Source: Opitutales bacterium (GTDB lineage Bacteria > Verrucomicrobiota > Verrucomicrobiia > Opitutales > Opitutaceae). Taken from it: a stretch of DNA of 64,000 bases. Both the position numbers and the translations under genes were made by a program. The notes below the pieces were generated by a model. That model was not told where the DNA came from and did no database searches. It worked only from the letters and a program-made list of their open reading frames with translations. The stretch spans positions 43,058-107,057 of the forward strand of contig JABITN010000137.1 of NCBI GenBank assembly GCA_018700525.1, given 5' to 3'. Below are positions 26,200-35,155 of this stretch, in pieces (position 1 is the first letter of the stretch; each line of letters starts with the position of its first letter).

Positions 26200-27179
26200 C
26201 GAAAAGAGGCTCGCCTGAGTCGGTCGTTAATTGCAAGGCCGAGGCCGAGTTCAGGCGCTTCCTCGGCGATGATTTTTTGATAGCCGGCGTTATCGAGTTC
26301 ACGAAGTTTGGCGAAGAGACTGGATGCGATTGCTTCGAGTTCACCGTTCTCCGAGAGCCAGTGAATGTTGTTTGCTCGAGCGTTAACCGGTTTGCGAAGA
26401 AGCAGATAGGCGGTTTTTTGATCTGATTCGACCAGTTCGCTTTCCGAGACGGCGTTGGGGCGAAGATCGAGGGGGGTGCGTGGGCTGTAGTGCTTGGGCA
26501 GAGAGCCCGGGGCGATGGAGACTCCGGCGTGATCGGAGTTTCGAGTGGGACGAAGGAGACGTCGCTTCACTGCGTTTTCGATCAATTCGACGGGGAGGGC
26601 TCCATAGCGTAGGATCTCCGGATAGGCTGGATCGCGCAGGTCGACAATTGTCGATTCAAGTCCGTGCTCGCAAGGGCCTCCGTCGAGAATGTATTCGATT
26701 TGGTCGCCTAGGTTAGCCTGTACGTGAATGGCTTGGGTTGGGCTGATGTAGGCGAAGGGATTGGCGCTGGGAGCTGCCAGCGGAAAGTCGCAACCTTCTA
26801 TAAGCTTACGGAAAACCGGGTGATTTGGACTGCGGACGGCGACTGAGTCTAGGCCGGCGGTCACAATGCCTGGTATGGTGTCCTTCTTCGGTAGAACGAA
26901 GGTCAGCGGGCCGGGCCAAAACGCATCGGCGAGAGTCTTTGAAACGTCGTTCGGTTCGCAAAAGGATTCGAGTGCCTCGTATGAGGCGACGTGGCAGATG
27001 AGCGGGTCGTTGCTCGGGCGTTTTTTAGCTTCAAATATTTTTTCGCAGGCCTTCGCGTCAAGCGCGTTGGCGGCGAGGCCGTAGACGGTTTCCGTGGGAA
27101 CTGCAAGAAGGCCACCTAAACGCAAAAACTCGCGTAAATTACGCAAGTTCTCATCGGTGGGTTTTAAAATATCGGCCAT
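26196..27179 (-). CDS. tsaC: L-threonylcarbamoyladenylate synthase (Sua5 type)
   Basis: 327 residues: a YrdC/TsaC domain (about 15-200) followed by a C-terminal Sua5 domain. The catalytic fold motifs are 'LAVPTETVYGLAANA', 'KKRPSNDPLICHV', 'PGPLTFVLPKK' and 'RSPNHPVFRKLIE'. It makes threonylcarbamoyl-AMP for the universal t6A37 modification of ANN-decoding tRNAs. It follows rpsR on the same strand with a 50-bp gap that can fold into a short GC hairpin. Confidence 0.92.
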   Translation of the reverse strand: MADILKPTDENLRNLREFLRLGGLLAVPTETVYGLAANALDAKACEKIFEAKKRPSNDPLICHVASYEALESFCEPNDVSKTLADAFWPGPLTFVLPKKDTIPGIVTAGLDSVAVRSPNHPVFRKLIEGCDFPLAAPSANPFAYISPTQAIHVQANLGDQIEYILDGGPCEHGLESTIVDLRDPAYPEILRYGALPVELIENAVKRRLLRPTRNSDHAGVSIAPGSLPKHYSPRTPLDLRPNAVSESELVESDQKTAYLLLRKPVNARANNIHWLSENGELEAIASSLFAKLRELDNAGYQKIIAEEAPELGLGLAINDRLRRASFR

Positions 27180-27229
27180 GAAAGCAGGTCAACCCGAACC
27201 TGCGGGCTCTTGGAGGGGGAAATCCGCTC

Positions 27230-27421
27230 CTACTGCATCATCAGCATATTGCGAGCGCGCTTGATTGCTTTGTTGATCTTGCGCTGCTGCTTAGATGAAA
27301 GACGAGTCACTTTACGTGGGAGGATCTTGCCTGTTTCGGTTACGTAACGGGCCATTATGTGAGCGTGGGTGAAGTCCAGCTCTTGTGGCGTGAGGCTTCT
27401 GTTGATCTCTTCATTAATCAT
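27230..27421 (-). CDS. rpsR: 30S ribosomal protein S18
   Basis: 63 residues from the ATG at 27421; a TTG 39 bp upstream would add a sequence not found in the family. S18 motifs are visible: 'DFTHAHIMARYVTETGKILPRKVTRLSSKQQRKINKAIKRAR', with the usual 'ITETGKILPRR'-like core. It is somewhat shorter than the common 70-80 residues, lacking the N-terminal Cys-containing part. It is isolated from rpsF/rplI, which are not in the window. Confidence 0.93.
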   Translation of the reverse strand: MINEEINRSLTPQELDFTHAHIMARYVTETGKILPRKVTRLSSKQQRKINKAIKRARNMLMMQ

Positions 27422-27560
27422 AGGAAGGGGGGAAATTAGGCTCGGGTGGGGCCTTGTCAATAACGGAAAACGATAAACTGATTGGAAGTCTGTCTTTACA
27501 GACGAGGTAAGATTCTCCAGAACCCCATCTCGTCAGCGGACTCAGGTCCGATCACCAACT

Positions 27561-27632
27561 GGGGCCATAGTTCAACGGATAGAACAAGCGTTTCCTAAAC
27601 GTTAGATCTGAGTTCGATTCTCGGTGGCCCTA
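27561..27632 (+). tRNA. tRNA-Arg (CCU)
   Basis: A 72-nt cloverleaf. Acceptor GGGGCCA pairs with TGGCCCT, D-stem GTTC with GAAC, and the anticodon arm AGCGT/ACGTT holds the loop TTCCTAA (anticodon CCT, reading AGG). The T arm is 'GAGTTCGATTCTC'. CCA is not encoded. Confidence 0.92.
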
Positions 27633-27678
27633 GGGAGTGTGAAAGAGCAAGGCTGAGAATGGATTTTGTTCTAATGAA

Positions 27679-29190
27679 TCACTTCGCCCAGTCGGGAAAG
27701 TCGCCCATGGGCGACTCGATGAACGCGGGCAGAAGTAGGTAGGTGGCGATAACGGTGAACACGACTGCTATCAGGTTGAGCAGCAGGCCGGTGCGGGCCA
27801 TCTCGGCGATGCGGATGCGTTGGCTGCCGAAGACCACTGCATTGGGCGGGGTAGCGACGGGCATCATGAAGGCCATAGAGGAGGATATCGTAGCGGGAAT
27901 GGCGAAGAGTAAGGGGTGAACTTGGACGCTGACGGCCCAGGTTGCGAGAATGGGTAACAGCATTGAAAGTGTGGCCACGTTGGAGGTAAGCTCAGTCAGG
28001 AAGGTAACGCTGAGGCAGATGATGATAATGAGCACCAGGGTTGGCACTTCGCCTATTGCTTGAAAGCCTTGCCCAATATGCTGCGATAATCCGCTGGCCC
28101 CGAAGCCGCTCGCCAATGCGAAACCGCCGCCGAAAAGCAGGATGATGGCCCAGGGCAGTTTTTTGAAGGCGTCGTTTTCTAGGATGCGATGGGCGCCGCT
28201 GTCGTTTTGAGCGGGCAGAACGAAGAGAATGAGGGCCATAGCGATAGCAATCGTGCCGTCGTCGATATTTGCGAAACCGCTCCAGAGATTAGACCAGCCT
28301 GGTAGGTTGAAGGCCCCGATGTGCAGATCCTTGCGGAAGAGCCATAGGAAAACGGTCGAGGCGAATACGAAGAGGACGAGTTTCTCTTCGCGTTTTAGCG
28401 GGCCGAGTTCGGTCAGCTCTTTGTGGATCACTGCACGATCCAGGGTGAGTGAGGGGTCGACGCGGCAGAGAAAGCGGGTCAGTAGGAACCAGACGACGAG
28501 CATTAGCGACGCGGAATAGGGGATACCGATGAGTATCCATTTCCCGAATTCGATGGGTGGCGCTTCGGGAAAGGATTCCTGGAAAATGCGCACGAATGCG
28601 AGGTTCGTAGGTGTACCCACGAGAGTGGATACGCCGCCAATCGAGGCGCCGTAGGCGATGCCTAGCATGATGGCGAGGGAGAGTCCGTGGGTACGTTCTT
28701 TCCCGAAGGCGTCTTCCATCTTGGAGATGATAGCCAGTCCGATCGGCAGCATCATTACGGCGGTGGCCGTATTGGATATCCACATGGACAGGAAGCCTGA
28801 GGCGACCATGAAACCGAGCACCATCAGGTCGGCCCGTTTGCCGATGGCGCTGATAATGTTAAGGGCAATCCGGCGGTGCAGGTTCCAGCGTTCCATAGAG
28901 AGTGCAATGAGGAAACCGCCGATGAAGAGGAAGACGATGGAGTTGACGTAGGATTTGGTGATGGTTCCCGCGTCGATGATACCGGTCAGGGGCAAGGCGA
29001 TGACCGGGATGAGGGCGGTGGCGGCGAGCGGTATGGCTTCGCTGATCCAAAGGATAGCCATGAGTGCTGCGATGGAGGCCATGAATCCCACTTTGGGGTT
29101 TTCAGGTACGGGATTATAGAAAAGCAGCATGGCGGCGAAGACTATGCCGCCCGCGGCGAGGCCGATCGGTTTCCAGGGTAGATTGGTCAT
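27679..29190 (-). CDS. DASS (SLC13)-family anion:Na+ symporter
   Basis: A 503-residue inner-membrane carrier for dicarboxylates, sulfate or related anions. The two hairpin-tip motifs of the family are visible: 'WISNTATAVMMLPIGLAI' and 'TELTSNVATLSMLLP'. Also present are 'GVSTLVGTPTNLAF' and 'MPVATPPNAVVFGS', the pseudo-repeat that binds Na+ and substrate. The length is usual. It stands alone, transcribed away from tRNA-Arg. The substrate is unresolved; succinate-like C4-dicarboxylates are the commonest. Confidence 0.92.
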   Translation of the reverse strand: MTNLPWKPIGLAAGGIVFAAMLLFYNPVPENPKVGFMASIAALMAILWISEAIPLAATALIPVIALPLTGIIDAGTITKSYVNSIVFLFIGGFLIALSMERWNLHRRIALNIISAIGKRADLMVLGFMVASGFLSMWISNTATAVMMLPIGLAIISKMEDAFGKERTHGLSLAIMLGIAYGASIGGVSTLVGTPTNLAFVRIFQESFPEAPPIEFGKWILIGIPYSASLMLVVWFLLTRFLCRVDPSLTLDRAVIHKELTELGPLKREEKLVLFVFASTVFLWLFRKDLHIGAFNLPGWSNLWSGFANIDDGTIAIAMALILFVLPAQNDSGAHRILENDAFKKLPWAIILLFGGGFALASGFGASGLSQHIGQGFQAIGEVPTLVLIIIICLSVTFLTELTSNVATLSMLLPILATWAVSVQVHPLLFAIPATISSSMAFMMPVATPPNAVVFGSQRIRIAEMARTGLLLNLIAVVFTVIATYLLLPAFIESPMGDFPDWAK

Positions 29191-29278
29191 AGATGAGGAA
29201 CAAGGCTAGTTCATGAGGCCCATAGAGATTGGGTACTCGATATTACACGATATTTTTATCGATACCCTAGGAAAGGGG

Positions 29279-29842
29279 TCAATAAATGAATCTGGCTGGA
29301 ATGTTCAAGGGCTGCTCTTCTGATATGGGTAGTCCAGGGTGCCTGAGTCTGGTACTTGTGGTGAACCGGGCTGTATTCGGTGAGCTCACCTTTGCCACCA
29401 GGGCCGGTGATCGGAGAGGATTACGGTCGTCGCCAAGGCCGGAAAGCTTGGCAAGTTCAGCCTTTGTCTGGACGGGCCAGCCTCCCTCGTACTTGCCGTC
29501 GGACGGGATCTTGGTCGTGATGAGGTAGATCAACCCGTCCGGGTTACTCTCCTCCTGTTTAGACAACTTCTTCAGATAATAGGTGCACACGGTCAAAATA
29601 TCAACTTTCCCCGCGGCCACGGATTTCCGTGGCTCCTCATCCGCCCCTTTGGTCCACTATTTATCTACGGCACCGCTTCCGCAGCCGCTCTAGTGCTAGC
29701 CGACAAGCTCGTGCTTTTCTCTCCCCGCCGCCTTGGCAATCAGATCAATCTTCTTTGCCATATAGCCCAGGAGGATGAAGAAGCTGTGCCCGGTAAAGAA
29801 GACTTTCTTGCCATTTGACCCCGTGGTCGTAGACGTGACCGG
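29279..29842 (-). pseudogene. Remnant of a 'GHSFF' SGNH-like protein gene with three amber codons
   Basis: A continuous minus-strand frame reads 'GSNGKKVFFTGHSFF', 'AKKIDLIAKAAGREKHELVG', then is interrupted by TAG three times within about 50 bp (near 29698, 29692 and 29656) around 'SGCGSGAVDK'. It then continues 'WTKGADEEPRKSVAAGKVDILTVCTYYL'. This layout (GHSF block, Gly-rich block, 'VDILT' block) resembles secreted SGNH-like proteins common in Planctomycetes and Verrucomicrobiota. Each TAG stands where Gln would fit. There is no start or signal peptide: the frame abuts the stop codon of the upstream gene. It is more GC-rich than its neighbours, suggesting a transferred and decayed fragment. 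Confidence 0.5.
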
Positions 29843-30943
29843 TTATTCCACAGCAGGGGCCTGGGGCGATAGAACTACTTTGAAAAACGTATTAGGCAAA
29901 AATAATTCTAGGTCAATTTGTATTTGATTTTCTACTACTGTGTAGGATTCCTGTTCGACTGTGTTCCAGATTAGAAGATCCGTACTGGATTGGACTTCCC
30001 ATAGGACTTCATCGTAAATGGGACTAATGATCACTTTCTCGCCAGATTGGGATATGAAATCGTATGTTAGGGTTGAGGAGTTGTCGATTGGGCTAAGTTT
30101 TGCGAGGAACTCGAATCGATTGCTCAACTTGTCGCCATCGGGGTCGGCGTCTGGTCCGGCTATATTTGGGTTGAGAAGGTCATCTCCGGCGAAAAATAAT
30201 TGAAGCCATGTGGCGAAATCGGTGGCCTTTGGTTGCGTGTAAAGCAAGAAGCTCGTAGTCGATAGGTAGCCAATAATCGTTTCGGGACTGTCGAGTCCAC
30301 CCGTTTCGTTTACGAATATGACGTCTACTTCGTAGTATTTGTTTTCTGAGAAAGTATTTTCGGGAATGGTGAACGAAGTGGCCGTGGCGTCTAGGAATTC
30401 GAAAATGAGTTCTTCGTCGTCCGTGTCATCGTACAGGTTAAAAATTACTCTATCCTCGGGACCGGCTCCAGTGAAGGCGTTCCAGGTGACAAGGAAGTCT
30501 TGAGCGTAATTGGTGTCCTGTAGTGCTTGCGCATTTGTAATGTGAGGAGCTATAGGGTAGCCATCCCCAGTAATGGAAAAGGGGCCCAAATCTTGAGTTT
30601 CGCCTCCATCAGTAATACTAAAAGAAAAACTGCCGTTTGGATATGCCGCATCCAATGCGGCTTTGGTAGCCAAGCTATCCGGATCTAGTTCGAAACTGCC
30701 GTCTTCTCCAACGATGGAGGTTGCGTTGTTCTCGCCAGGCAAAGAGACGGATACTGCGGTGAGTTGTTCGTCTCCTGATACTCCTGCTCCGAAGCTCCAT
30801 TCAGTGGGCGTGACGGGTTGAGTGTTCCCCTGCTGATCGAATACTTGTTCTTTTATGGTGAAGATGAACTCGATGGTCGCATTTGCATTTGGCAATAGAC
30901 AAAAGCTGGCCAATAGGGCGAAAGATAGAAGGGATCTATTCAT
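29843..30943 (-). CDS. Secreted protein with thrombospondin-3-like calcium motif
   Basis: 366 residues from the ATG at 30943, which gives a clean signal peptide ('SLLSFALLASFCLLPNANA'). The middle resembles a fibronectin/Ig-like beta-sandwich ('APHITNAQALQD', 'YEVDVIFVNETGG'). Near residue 290 lies 'DADPDGDKLSNRFEFLAKL', the Asp-rich calcium loop that precedes the C-terminal domain in many Verrucomicrobiota surface proteins. The tail has 'WEVQSSTDLLIWN', another recurrent signature there. It is probably exported to the cell surface; no enzymatic motif is seen. Confidence 0.68.
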   Translation of the reverse strand: MNRSLLSFALLASFCLLPNANATIEFIFTIKEQVFDQQGNTQPVTPTEWSFGAGVSGDEQLTAVSVSLPGENNATSIVGEDGSFELDPDSLATKAALDAAYPNGSFSFSITDGGETQDLGPFSITGDGYPIAPHITNAQALQDTNYAQDFLVTWNAFTGAGPEDRVIFNLYDDTDDEELIFEFLDATATSFTIPENTFSENKYYEVDVIFVNETGGLDSPETIIGYLSTTSFLLYTQPKATDFATWLQLFFAGDDLLNPNIAGPDADPDGDKLSNRFEFLAKLSPIDNSSTLTYDFISQSGEKVIISPIYDEVLWEVQSSTDLLIWNTVEQESYTVVENQIQIDLELFLPNTFFKVVLSPQAPAVE

Positions 30944-31066
30944 GGAATTTTGGATGTATTTCACTGTTAGATTATAAGAAGGGTATCGGGGACACAAGTA
31001 CTTATAAGTTAGGTGATTAGAATTGGAATATGATGCAGTGCTAGCAACGAAATTATTGAAGTAGAT

Positions 31067-31660
31067 TTATGGTAATTCGATTTCGCCTCGGGCTATTTTG
31101 GCGAGCGTATCGGGGTAGAGTTGGTGTTCTTGGTCGAGAACGCGGAGTTGAAGCGCTTCAGGGGTGTCCCCTGGATACACAGGAACGGTGGCTTGTTGGA
31201 GAATGGGGCCTTCGTCGTATTGGGAGCCGATGAGGTGAACGGTGGCTCCGGTTTCGATTTCGCCGGCTTCCAATACGGCTTTATGGACGCGAAGGCCGTA
31301 CATGCCTTGGCCCCCGAATTTTGGAAGTAGAGAGGGGTGGATGTTGACGATGCGGTTGCGGAATGCGGCCATCGTTAGCGGGCCGATCTTCTTCATAAAC
31401 CCGGCTAGGACGATGAGGTCGATTCTAGCATTCGTGAGAGCGTCCAATATCGCATGATCGAGAGACTCAGGGTCTGGGTGGGTTTTCCCGTTGAGGATGC
31501 GTACGGGCAGATCAGCCAATTGAGCGCGTTCGACTGCTTGGGTGTTTGGGTTGTTGCAGATGAGTATCGCTGGAGTCGCTGAAATCCATCCATCGTCGCA
31601 ACCGTCCAGGATCGCTTGCATGTTGCTGCCGCCGTGCGAGGCGAGAAAACCCAGTTTCAT
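31067..31660 (-). CDS. purN: Phosphoribosylglycinamide formyltransferase
   Basis: About 197 residues from ATG 31660 ('MKLGFLASHGGSNMQAILDG'). It uses 10-formyl-THF to formylate GAR in purine synthesis. The catalytic segment 'NIHPSLLPKFGGQGMYG' with its His, and 'GSQYDEGPILQQATV' with its Asp, are intact. The length is normal. An upstream in-frame ATG would add 12 residues not belonging to the family. It lies 62 bp after uppP on the same strand. Confidence 0.93.
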   Translation of the reverse strand: MKLGFLASHGGSNMQAILDGCDDGWISATPAILICNNPNTQAVERAQLADLPVRILNGKTHPDPESLDHAILDALTNARIDLIVLAGFMKKIGPLTMAAFRNRIVNIHPSLLPKFGGQGMYGLRVHKAVLEAGEIETGATVHLIGSQYDEGPILQQATVPVYPGDTPEALQLRVLDQEHQLYPDTLAKIARGEIELP

Positions 31661-31721
31661 ATCGGGGAGGTTGAAACGAGATCTTTGGGAGATCAATAGT
31701 CTTTGGCGGATAGTCGCCTGA

Positions 31722-32513
31722 CTACGAGGCCGCGTAGTGCACTATTATGGTGGCTATGGCAGCTATAAAACAATAGATCGCGAAGTGAATGAGCTTTCCG
31801 CGCGTGACGATAGCGATCATCCATTTGCAGGCGAGTACGCCGGAAAGAAAAGCTGCGAGGAATCCGGCGAGCAGCGGTAGGGCACCGATTGAGCTGTTCG
31901 CCATTCCACCGTCGAGGATGTCCTTCGCGTTGGCGCCGATTATCGGAATCAGAACCATGAGGAAGGAGAAACGGGCGACTTTCTTTTTGTCGACGCCGAG
32001 CAGAAGACCTACGGCGATTGTTGAACCGGAACGCGAGATGCCAGGCAGGACGGCGATAGCTTGAGCGATGCCGATGATGATCGCTTTGCCTTTGGTGACC
32101 TCGCCCCCGTCTTTGGGCGAATAGTAGGTGAATGCCAACAACGATCCGGTAACCAGCAGCATGCAACCGACGAGCAAGACGTTGTTATTAAAGAAACCTT
32201 CGATTTCTTCTTTGAAGAGAAGTCCGATAATAGCGACGGGGATTGCCGATAGGCAAATCTTGAAAGCGTAGTCGGTGGAGTCGCTCCATTTGAATTCGAA
32301 GACGCCTTTTAGCAAATTGATAATATCGCGATAGAATACGACGATGGTACTGAGAACCGTCGCTCCATGCACAACTACGGTGAAGGTGACGTCGCTGCTG
32401 GGCTCAATTCCGAGGAGGACTTTGCCTAGCTCCAGGTGTCCGCTACTGCTAACGGGCAGAAATTCGGTGAGACCTTGAATGATTCCGAGTATGAGAGCTT
32501 CTAGCAAAGACAT
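31722..32513 (-). CDS. uppP: Undecaprenyl-diphosphatase
   Basis: A 263-residue multi-pass membrane enzyme (BacA/UppP) that dephosphorylates undecaprenyl diphosphate for peptidoglycan and O-antigen recycling. The two active-site motifs are 'GLTEFLPVSSSGHLEL' near residue 15 and 'LPGISRSGSTIAVGLLLG' near 155. About eight hydrophobic segments are present. The family length is 265-275. Confidence 0.94.
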   Translation of the reverse strand: MSLLEALILGIIQGLTEFLPVSSSGHLELGKVLLGIEPSSDVTFTVVVHGATVLSTIVVFYRDIINLLKGVFEFKWSDSTDYAFKICLSAIPVAIIGLLFKEEIEGFFNNNVLLVGCMLLVTGSLLAFTYYSPKDGGEVTKGKAIIIGIAQAIAVLPGISRSGSTIAVGLLLGVDKKKVARFSFLMVLIPIIGANAKDILDGGMANSSIGALPLLAGFLAAFLSGVLACKWMIAIVTRGKLIHFAIYCFIAAIATIIVHYAAS

Positions 32514-32615
32514 TTGATGAGATGGGAACGCGGAGTCGGATTAGAGCGCGGAAGCCGTTTAATGCGAGCAGGAATAGCGTATGAAATCGATCCAGCTGAG
32601 TTTCTAATGATTGTT

Positions 32616-33482
32616 TTACGAGAGTAATTCGTCCGTCATGGCCTGAGCTTGAGCTGCGTAGCTCGAACCGAACAGGTTGTAGTGATTGAGGCAGTGGTAG
32701 AGATTGTAGAGCGTTTTGCGTTTGTCGTATCCAGAATCGTATGGGAGCGTATCTTGGTAGGAGGCATAGAAACAAGAGGGGTATCCTCCGAAGAATTCGG
32801 TGAAGGCTAGATCGGTTTCGCGATCTCCGAAATAGCAGCAAGGGTCGAAAATGAAGGCTTGGCCGTTTTGGTCGAATGCGGCGTTGCCCGACCAAAGGTC
32901 TCCGTGAAGCAGAGAAGGCCAAGGGCTGTGGTTTTCGAAATAACCTGGAAGGCTTTGGAAGAGGCGATCGGCACCGTTTAGAATAAATCCGTTATAGCGA
33001 GCCATGTTTATTTGGGGACGTAGCCGTTGATCGCACAGAAAGCTTATCCAGTCGTCGCTTTTCGGATTCGATTGGAGCGTCGCGCCGATCGCATTGTCTC
33101 TGTGCCATCCAAAGTAGGGCTGGGGAGTTTTGTGAAGGGCAGCGAGCTGACGGCCGAATTCGGACCAGCTGCGGGTGTTGGGCGAACCGGGTTGAATGTA
33201 TTCTAGTAGGAGGTACGCGCGATCATCGGCGATTCCGGAAGCGATGGGTTTGGGGATACGAATAGTCGCGGTCGCGGCGAGCGAATCTAGCGAATCTGTT
33301 TCCGCTTCGAAGTTACCGAGGAATTCGGTTCGATTGGTTTTTAGGAAATAGGATCGGTTTGGGTCGCTCAGGCATTCGGCTGCGCTGACGCATCCGCCGC
33401 CGATGGGTCGTCGCTTTTCGATATTGAAGGGCTGTCCCGTTGTTTCGGACAGGACGGTTTCTATTTTGCGATAGAAGGACAT
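32616..33482 (-). CDS. Fructosamine/ketosamine-3-kinase family protein
   Basis: 288 residues from the ATG at 33482. A protein-kinase-like fold is shown by 'YFLKTNR' (ATP Lys), 'LLHGDLWSGNAAF' (catalytic Asp) and 'FIFDPCCYFGDRETDLAFTEFFGGY' (metal Asp and the family's typical tail). These kinases phosphorylate ketosamine adducts on proteins or free amines so that they decompose. It starts 11 bp after the LMW phosphatase stop. This pairing recurs in bacteria and supports a deglycation role (inference). Confidence 0.88.
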   Translation of the reverse strand: MSFYRKIETVLSETTGQPFNIEKRRPIGGGCVSAAECLSDPNRSYFLKTNRTEFLGNFEAETDSLDSLAATATIRIPKPIASGIADDRAYLLLEYIQPGSPNTRSWSEFGRQLAALHKTPQPYFGWHRDNAIGATLQSNPKSDDWISFLCDQRLRPQINMARYNGFILNGADRLFQSLPGYFENHSPWPSLLHGDLWSGNAAFDQNGQAFIFDPCCYFGDRETDLAFTEFFGGYPSCFYASYQDTLPYDSGYDKRKTLYNLYHCLNHYNLFGSSYAAQAQAMTDELLS

Positions 33483-33493
33483 GGCCTTCGGTG

Positions 33494-33985
33494 TTACGCG
33501 AGATTTGTTCGAAGCTGTTCTAGGATGCCTCCGCACCCGTCTTCCAGGAGATCGAGGACGCGCTCAAATCCCTGGGCTCCGCCGTAATAAGGGTCGGGGA
33601 CTTCATTGGTTTCGTGGGTGCGGCAGAAATCACAGAATAGACGGACCTTCGCCTGGGCCACTTTATCGGGAGCCATGTGTTTGAGATCCTCGAGATTGGA
33701 GTGGTCCATTGCGAGAATGAGGTCGAAGCGATAAAAGTCGGCTTGGGTGATCCCCCGAGCACGTCCTGTCATGGGCAAGCCGCGTCGTCGCCCTGCTGCT
33801 GCCATACGGGGATCTGGCACATTGCCTTGGTGGGCGCTGATTGTACCGGCGGAGTCGCAGCGAATATCGCTGAGCTCGGAATTCTCCAAGAGCTTTCGCA
33901 TGACGTTCTCGGCACTGGGGGAGCGGCATATGTTACCCCAGCAGACGAAGAGGATGGATTGAGTTTTGGAGTTTAATGGGGTCAT
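33494..33985 (-). CDS. Low-molecular-weight protein tyrosine phosphatase family protein
   Basis: 163 residues. The P-loop 'CWGNICRSP' has nucleophile Cys15 and Arg21, and the general-acid loop is 'VPDPYYGG'. It is slightly longer than many members. It is immediately upstream of, and surely co-transcribed with, the ketosamine kinase. In such pairs the phosphatase may act on sugar-phosphate adducts rather than phosphotyrosine (inference). Confidence 0.9.
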   Translation of the reverse strand: MTPLNSKTQSILFVCWGNICRSPSAENVMRKLLENSELSDIRCDSAGTISAHQGNVPDPRMAAAGRRRGLPMTGRARGITQADFYRFDLILAMDHSNLEDLKHMAPDKVAQAKVRLFCDFCRTHETNEVPDPYYGGAQGFERVLDLLEDGCGGILEQLRTNLA

Positions 33986-34090
33986 TGGCGAAATTGGAGG
34001 GGAAGGGAGTGTTGTTCAGAAGATTTTAGGATTGATAGCGTGTTTTATCGATTGCCGTCACTATGAAATCGAACTAATTTTTCGTTCGTT

Positions 34091-34408
34091 ATGATAGACG
34101 TAATAAAAAAAGCTATATTGGCGGGCGTTGGAGCTGCAGCCTTGACGAAGGAGAAAGCTGAGGAGGCCCTTAGCGATTTAGTTGAAAAAGGGAAGTTATC
34201 GGCGAACGATGCGAAGGAAGCTGCGAAGAAGATCGCGGATGACGGCAAGCATGAATTCGAGACGGCTGCTTCCAAGGTTCAGGAGAAATTCGATGAACTG
34301 GTTTCTAAGGTTGGGAAAAAGCAGTCGGACCGTATCGATGCCTTGGAGACGAGGATCGCGGAATTGGAGGCTCGTTTGTCGGATCAGGACTCAGCGTCTT
34401 CCGAGTGA
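34091..34408 (+). CDS. Phasin-like coiled-coil protein
   Basis: 105 residues, Ala/Lys/Glu-rich. It has an N-terminal amphipathic segment ('DVIKKAILAGVGAAALTKEKAEEALSDLV'), then 'GKLSANDAKEAAKKI', and a coiled-coil end ('RIDALETRIAELEARL'). The pattern matches the small phasin-like 'PHA synthesis regulator' proteins of PVC bacteria. A TTGCCG - 17 bp - TAATTT promoter candidate lies at 34052-34080, leaving a very short leader. It is divergent from the LMW phosphatase gene. Confidence 0.72.
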   Translation: MIDVIKKAILAGVGAAALTKEKAEEALSDLVEKGKLSANDAKEAAKKIADDGKHEFETAASKVQEKFDELVSKVGKKQSDRIDALETRIAELEARLSDQDSASSE

Positions 34409-34504
34409 TTGGATCGTCGAATCAAGTTTATTAGCAATTGAGTAAATATCTCGAAACTTTCCATAGGTCCTGAAACTCTTGAAGGTTTTTTTATCGTTAG
34501 TTAT

Positions 34505-34594
34505 GGTAGCGTCCGTTCTCCCAGCGGTTATTGGTCTAGCTTAGCGGGATCAACTACTTTGAAAGCTATGGCCGCTCGGAGTACGGCCGCTACC
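34505..34594. repeat. Intergenic inverted repeat, family 1, copy C
   Basis: A 90-bp copy. The left arm is GGTAGCGTCCGTTCTCCCAG and the right arm (34569-34594) ends GTACGGCCGCTACC. The inner hairpin (TTGGTCTAGC / GCGGGATCAA) is diverged in sequence but still mostly pairable with G-T wobbles. It is the most diverged of the four copies. Confidence 0.72.
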
Positions 34595-35155
34595 AAATCC
34601 AGCAACGAAGCAAGCTTCGAGGTATTTACCCAGAGGGAATAAATTGAAGCTCGTAGAATCGGCAAACGCCGCTCCTATCGAATCCTCAGAAGACAGTGGT
34701 ATTTCTTCGCTTACGCCAAATGTGCGCGTCCTCCTCTGGGAATGAAGTTTCTGTCTTCAAAGTATAGGAAGATTAAACTACGTCCAGAAGACCTGCGACG
34801 TGGAATCCGAGTGCGACTAGAGATTCGCTTACACTCGAAGGTAGAAGAGGACCCGGTTTCGCCACGCGAACTTTTGCTAGGAAAGCGTTCTCACTTTAAG
34901 AATATCTTCGAAGCAGGGGTACGCTGCTTGAAGGGTTATTCTCTGATTGTGAAATAGCCCGATTCATTGGTGGCGTCGGCTCTGATAGGGACGACCGGCT
35001 CGGTTCTCCCTGATTTTGATTCCGCTTTGCCGAAGACAAGGCCTAGAGCGGTCTCGAAAGATTTGAAAAAGGCTTCGTTTGCAACTGTTCCGCTGTTACC
35101 GGGAGTGTTGTGAGCGAAGCCTTTGTGTATTCAGGCGACGGCTTTTTCTGCCGGT
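34595..35155. other. Intergenic region, no supported gene
   Basis: About 560 bp between the repeat and the SYLF gene. A 71-codon plus-strand frame at 34742-34957 has no ribosome site and no recognisable features. A short hairpin (CTTCGAAGCAG / CTGCTTGAAG) lies near 34910-34935. I see nothing else. Confidence 0.35.

Noticed and set aside
4087..29842. Possible reassignment of TAG to glutamine, because four premature stops are all TAG at Gln-like positions.
   Set aside because: Many intact conserved genes in the window (xylA, feoA, feoB, rpsR) end naturally at TAG, and no suppressor tRNA is visible.
34742..34957. Plus-strand frame of 71 codons in the 34.4-35.2 kb gap.
   Set aside because: No ribosome site, no recognisable motif; kept only as unexplained intergenic sequence.
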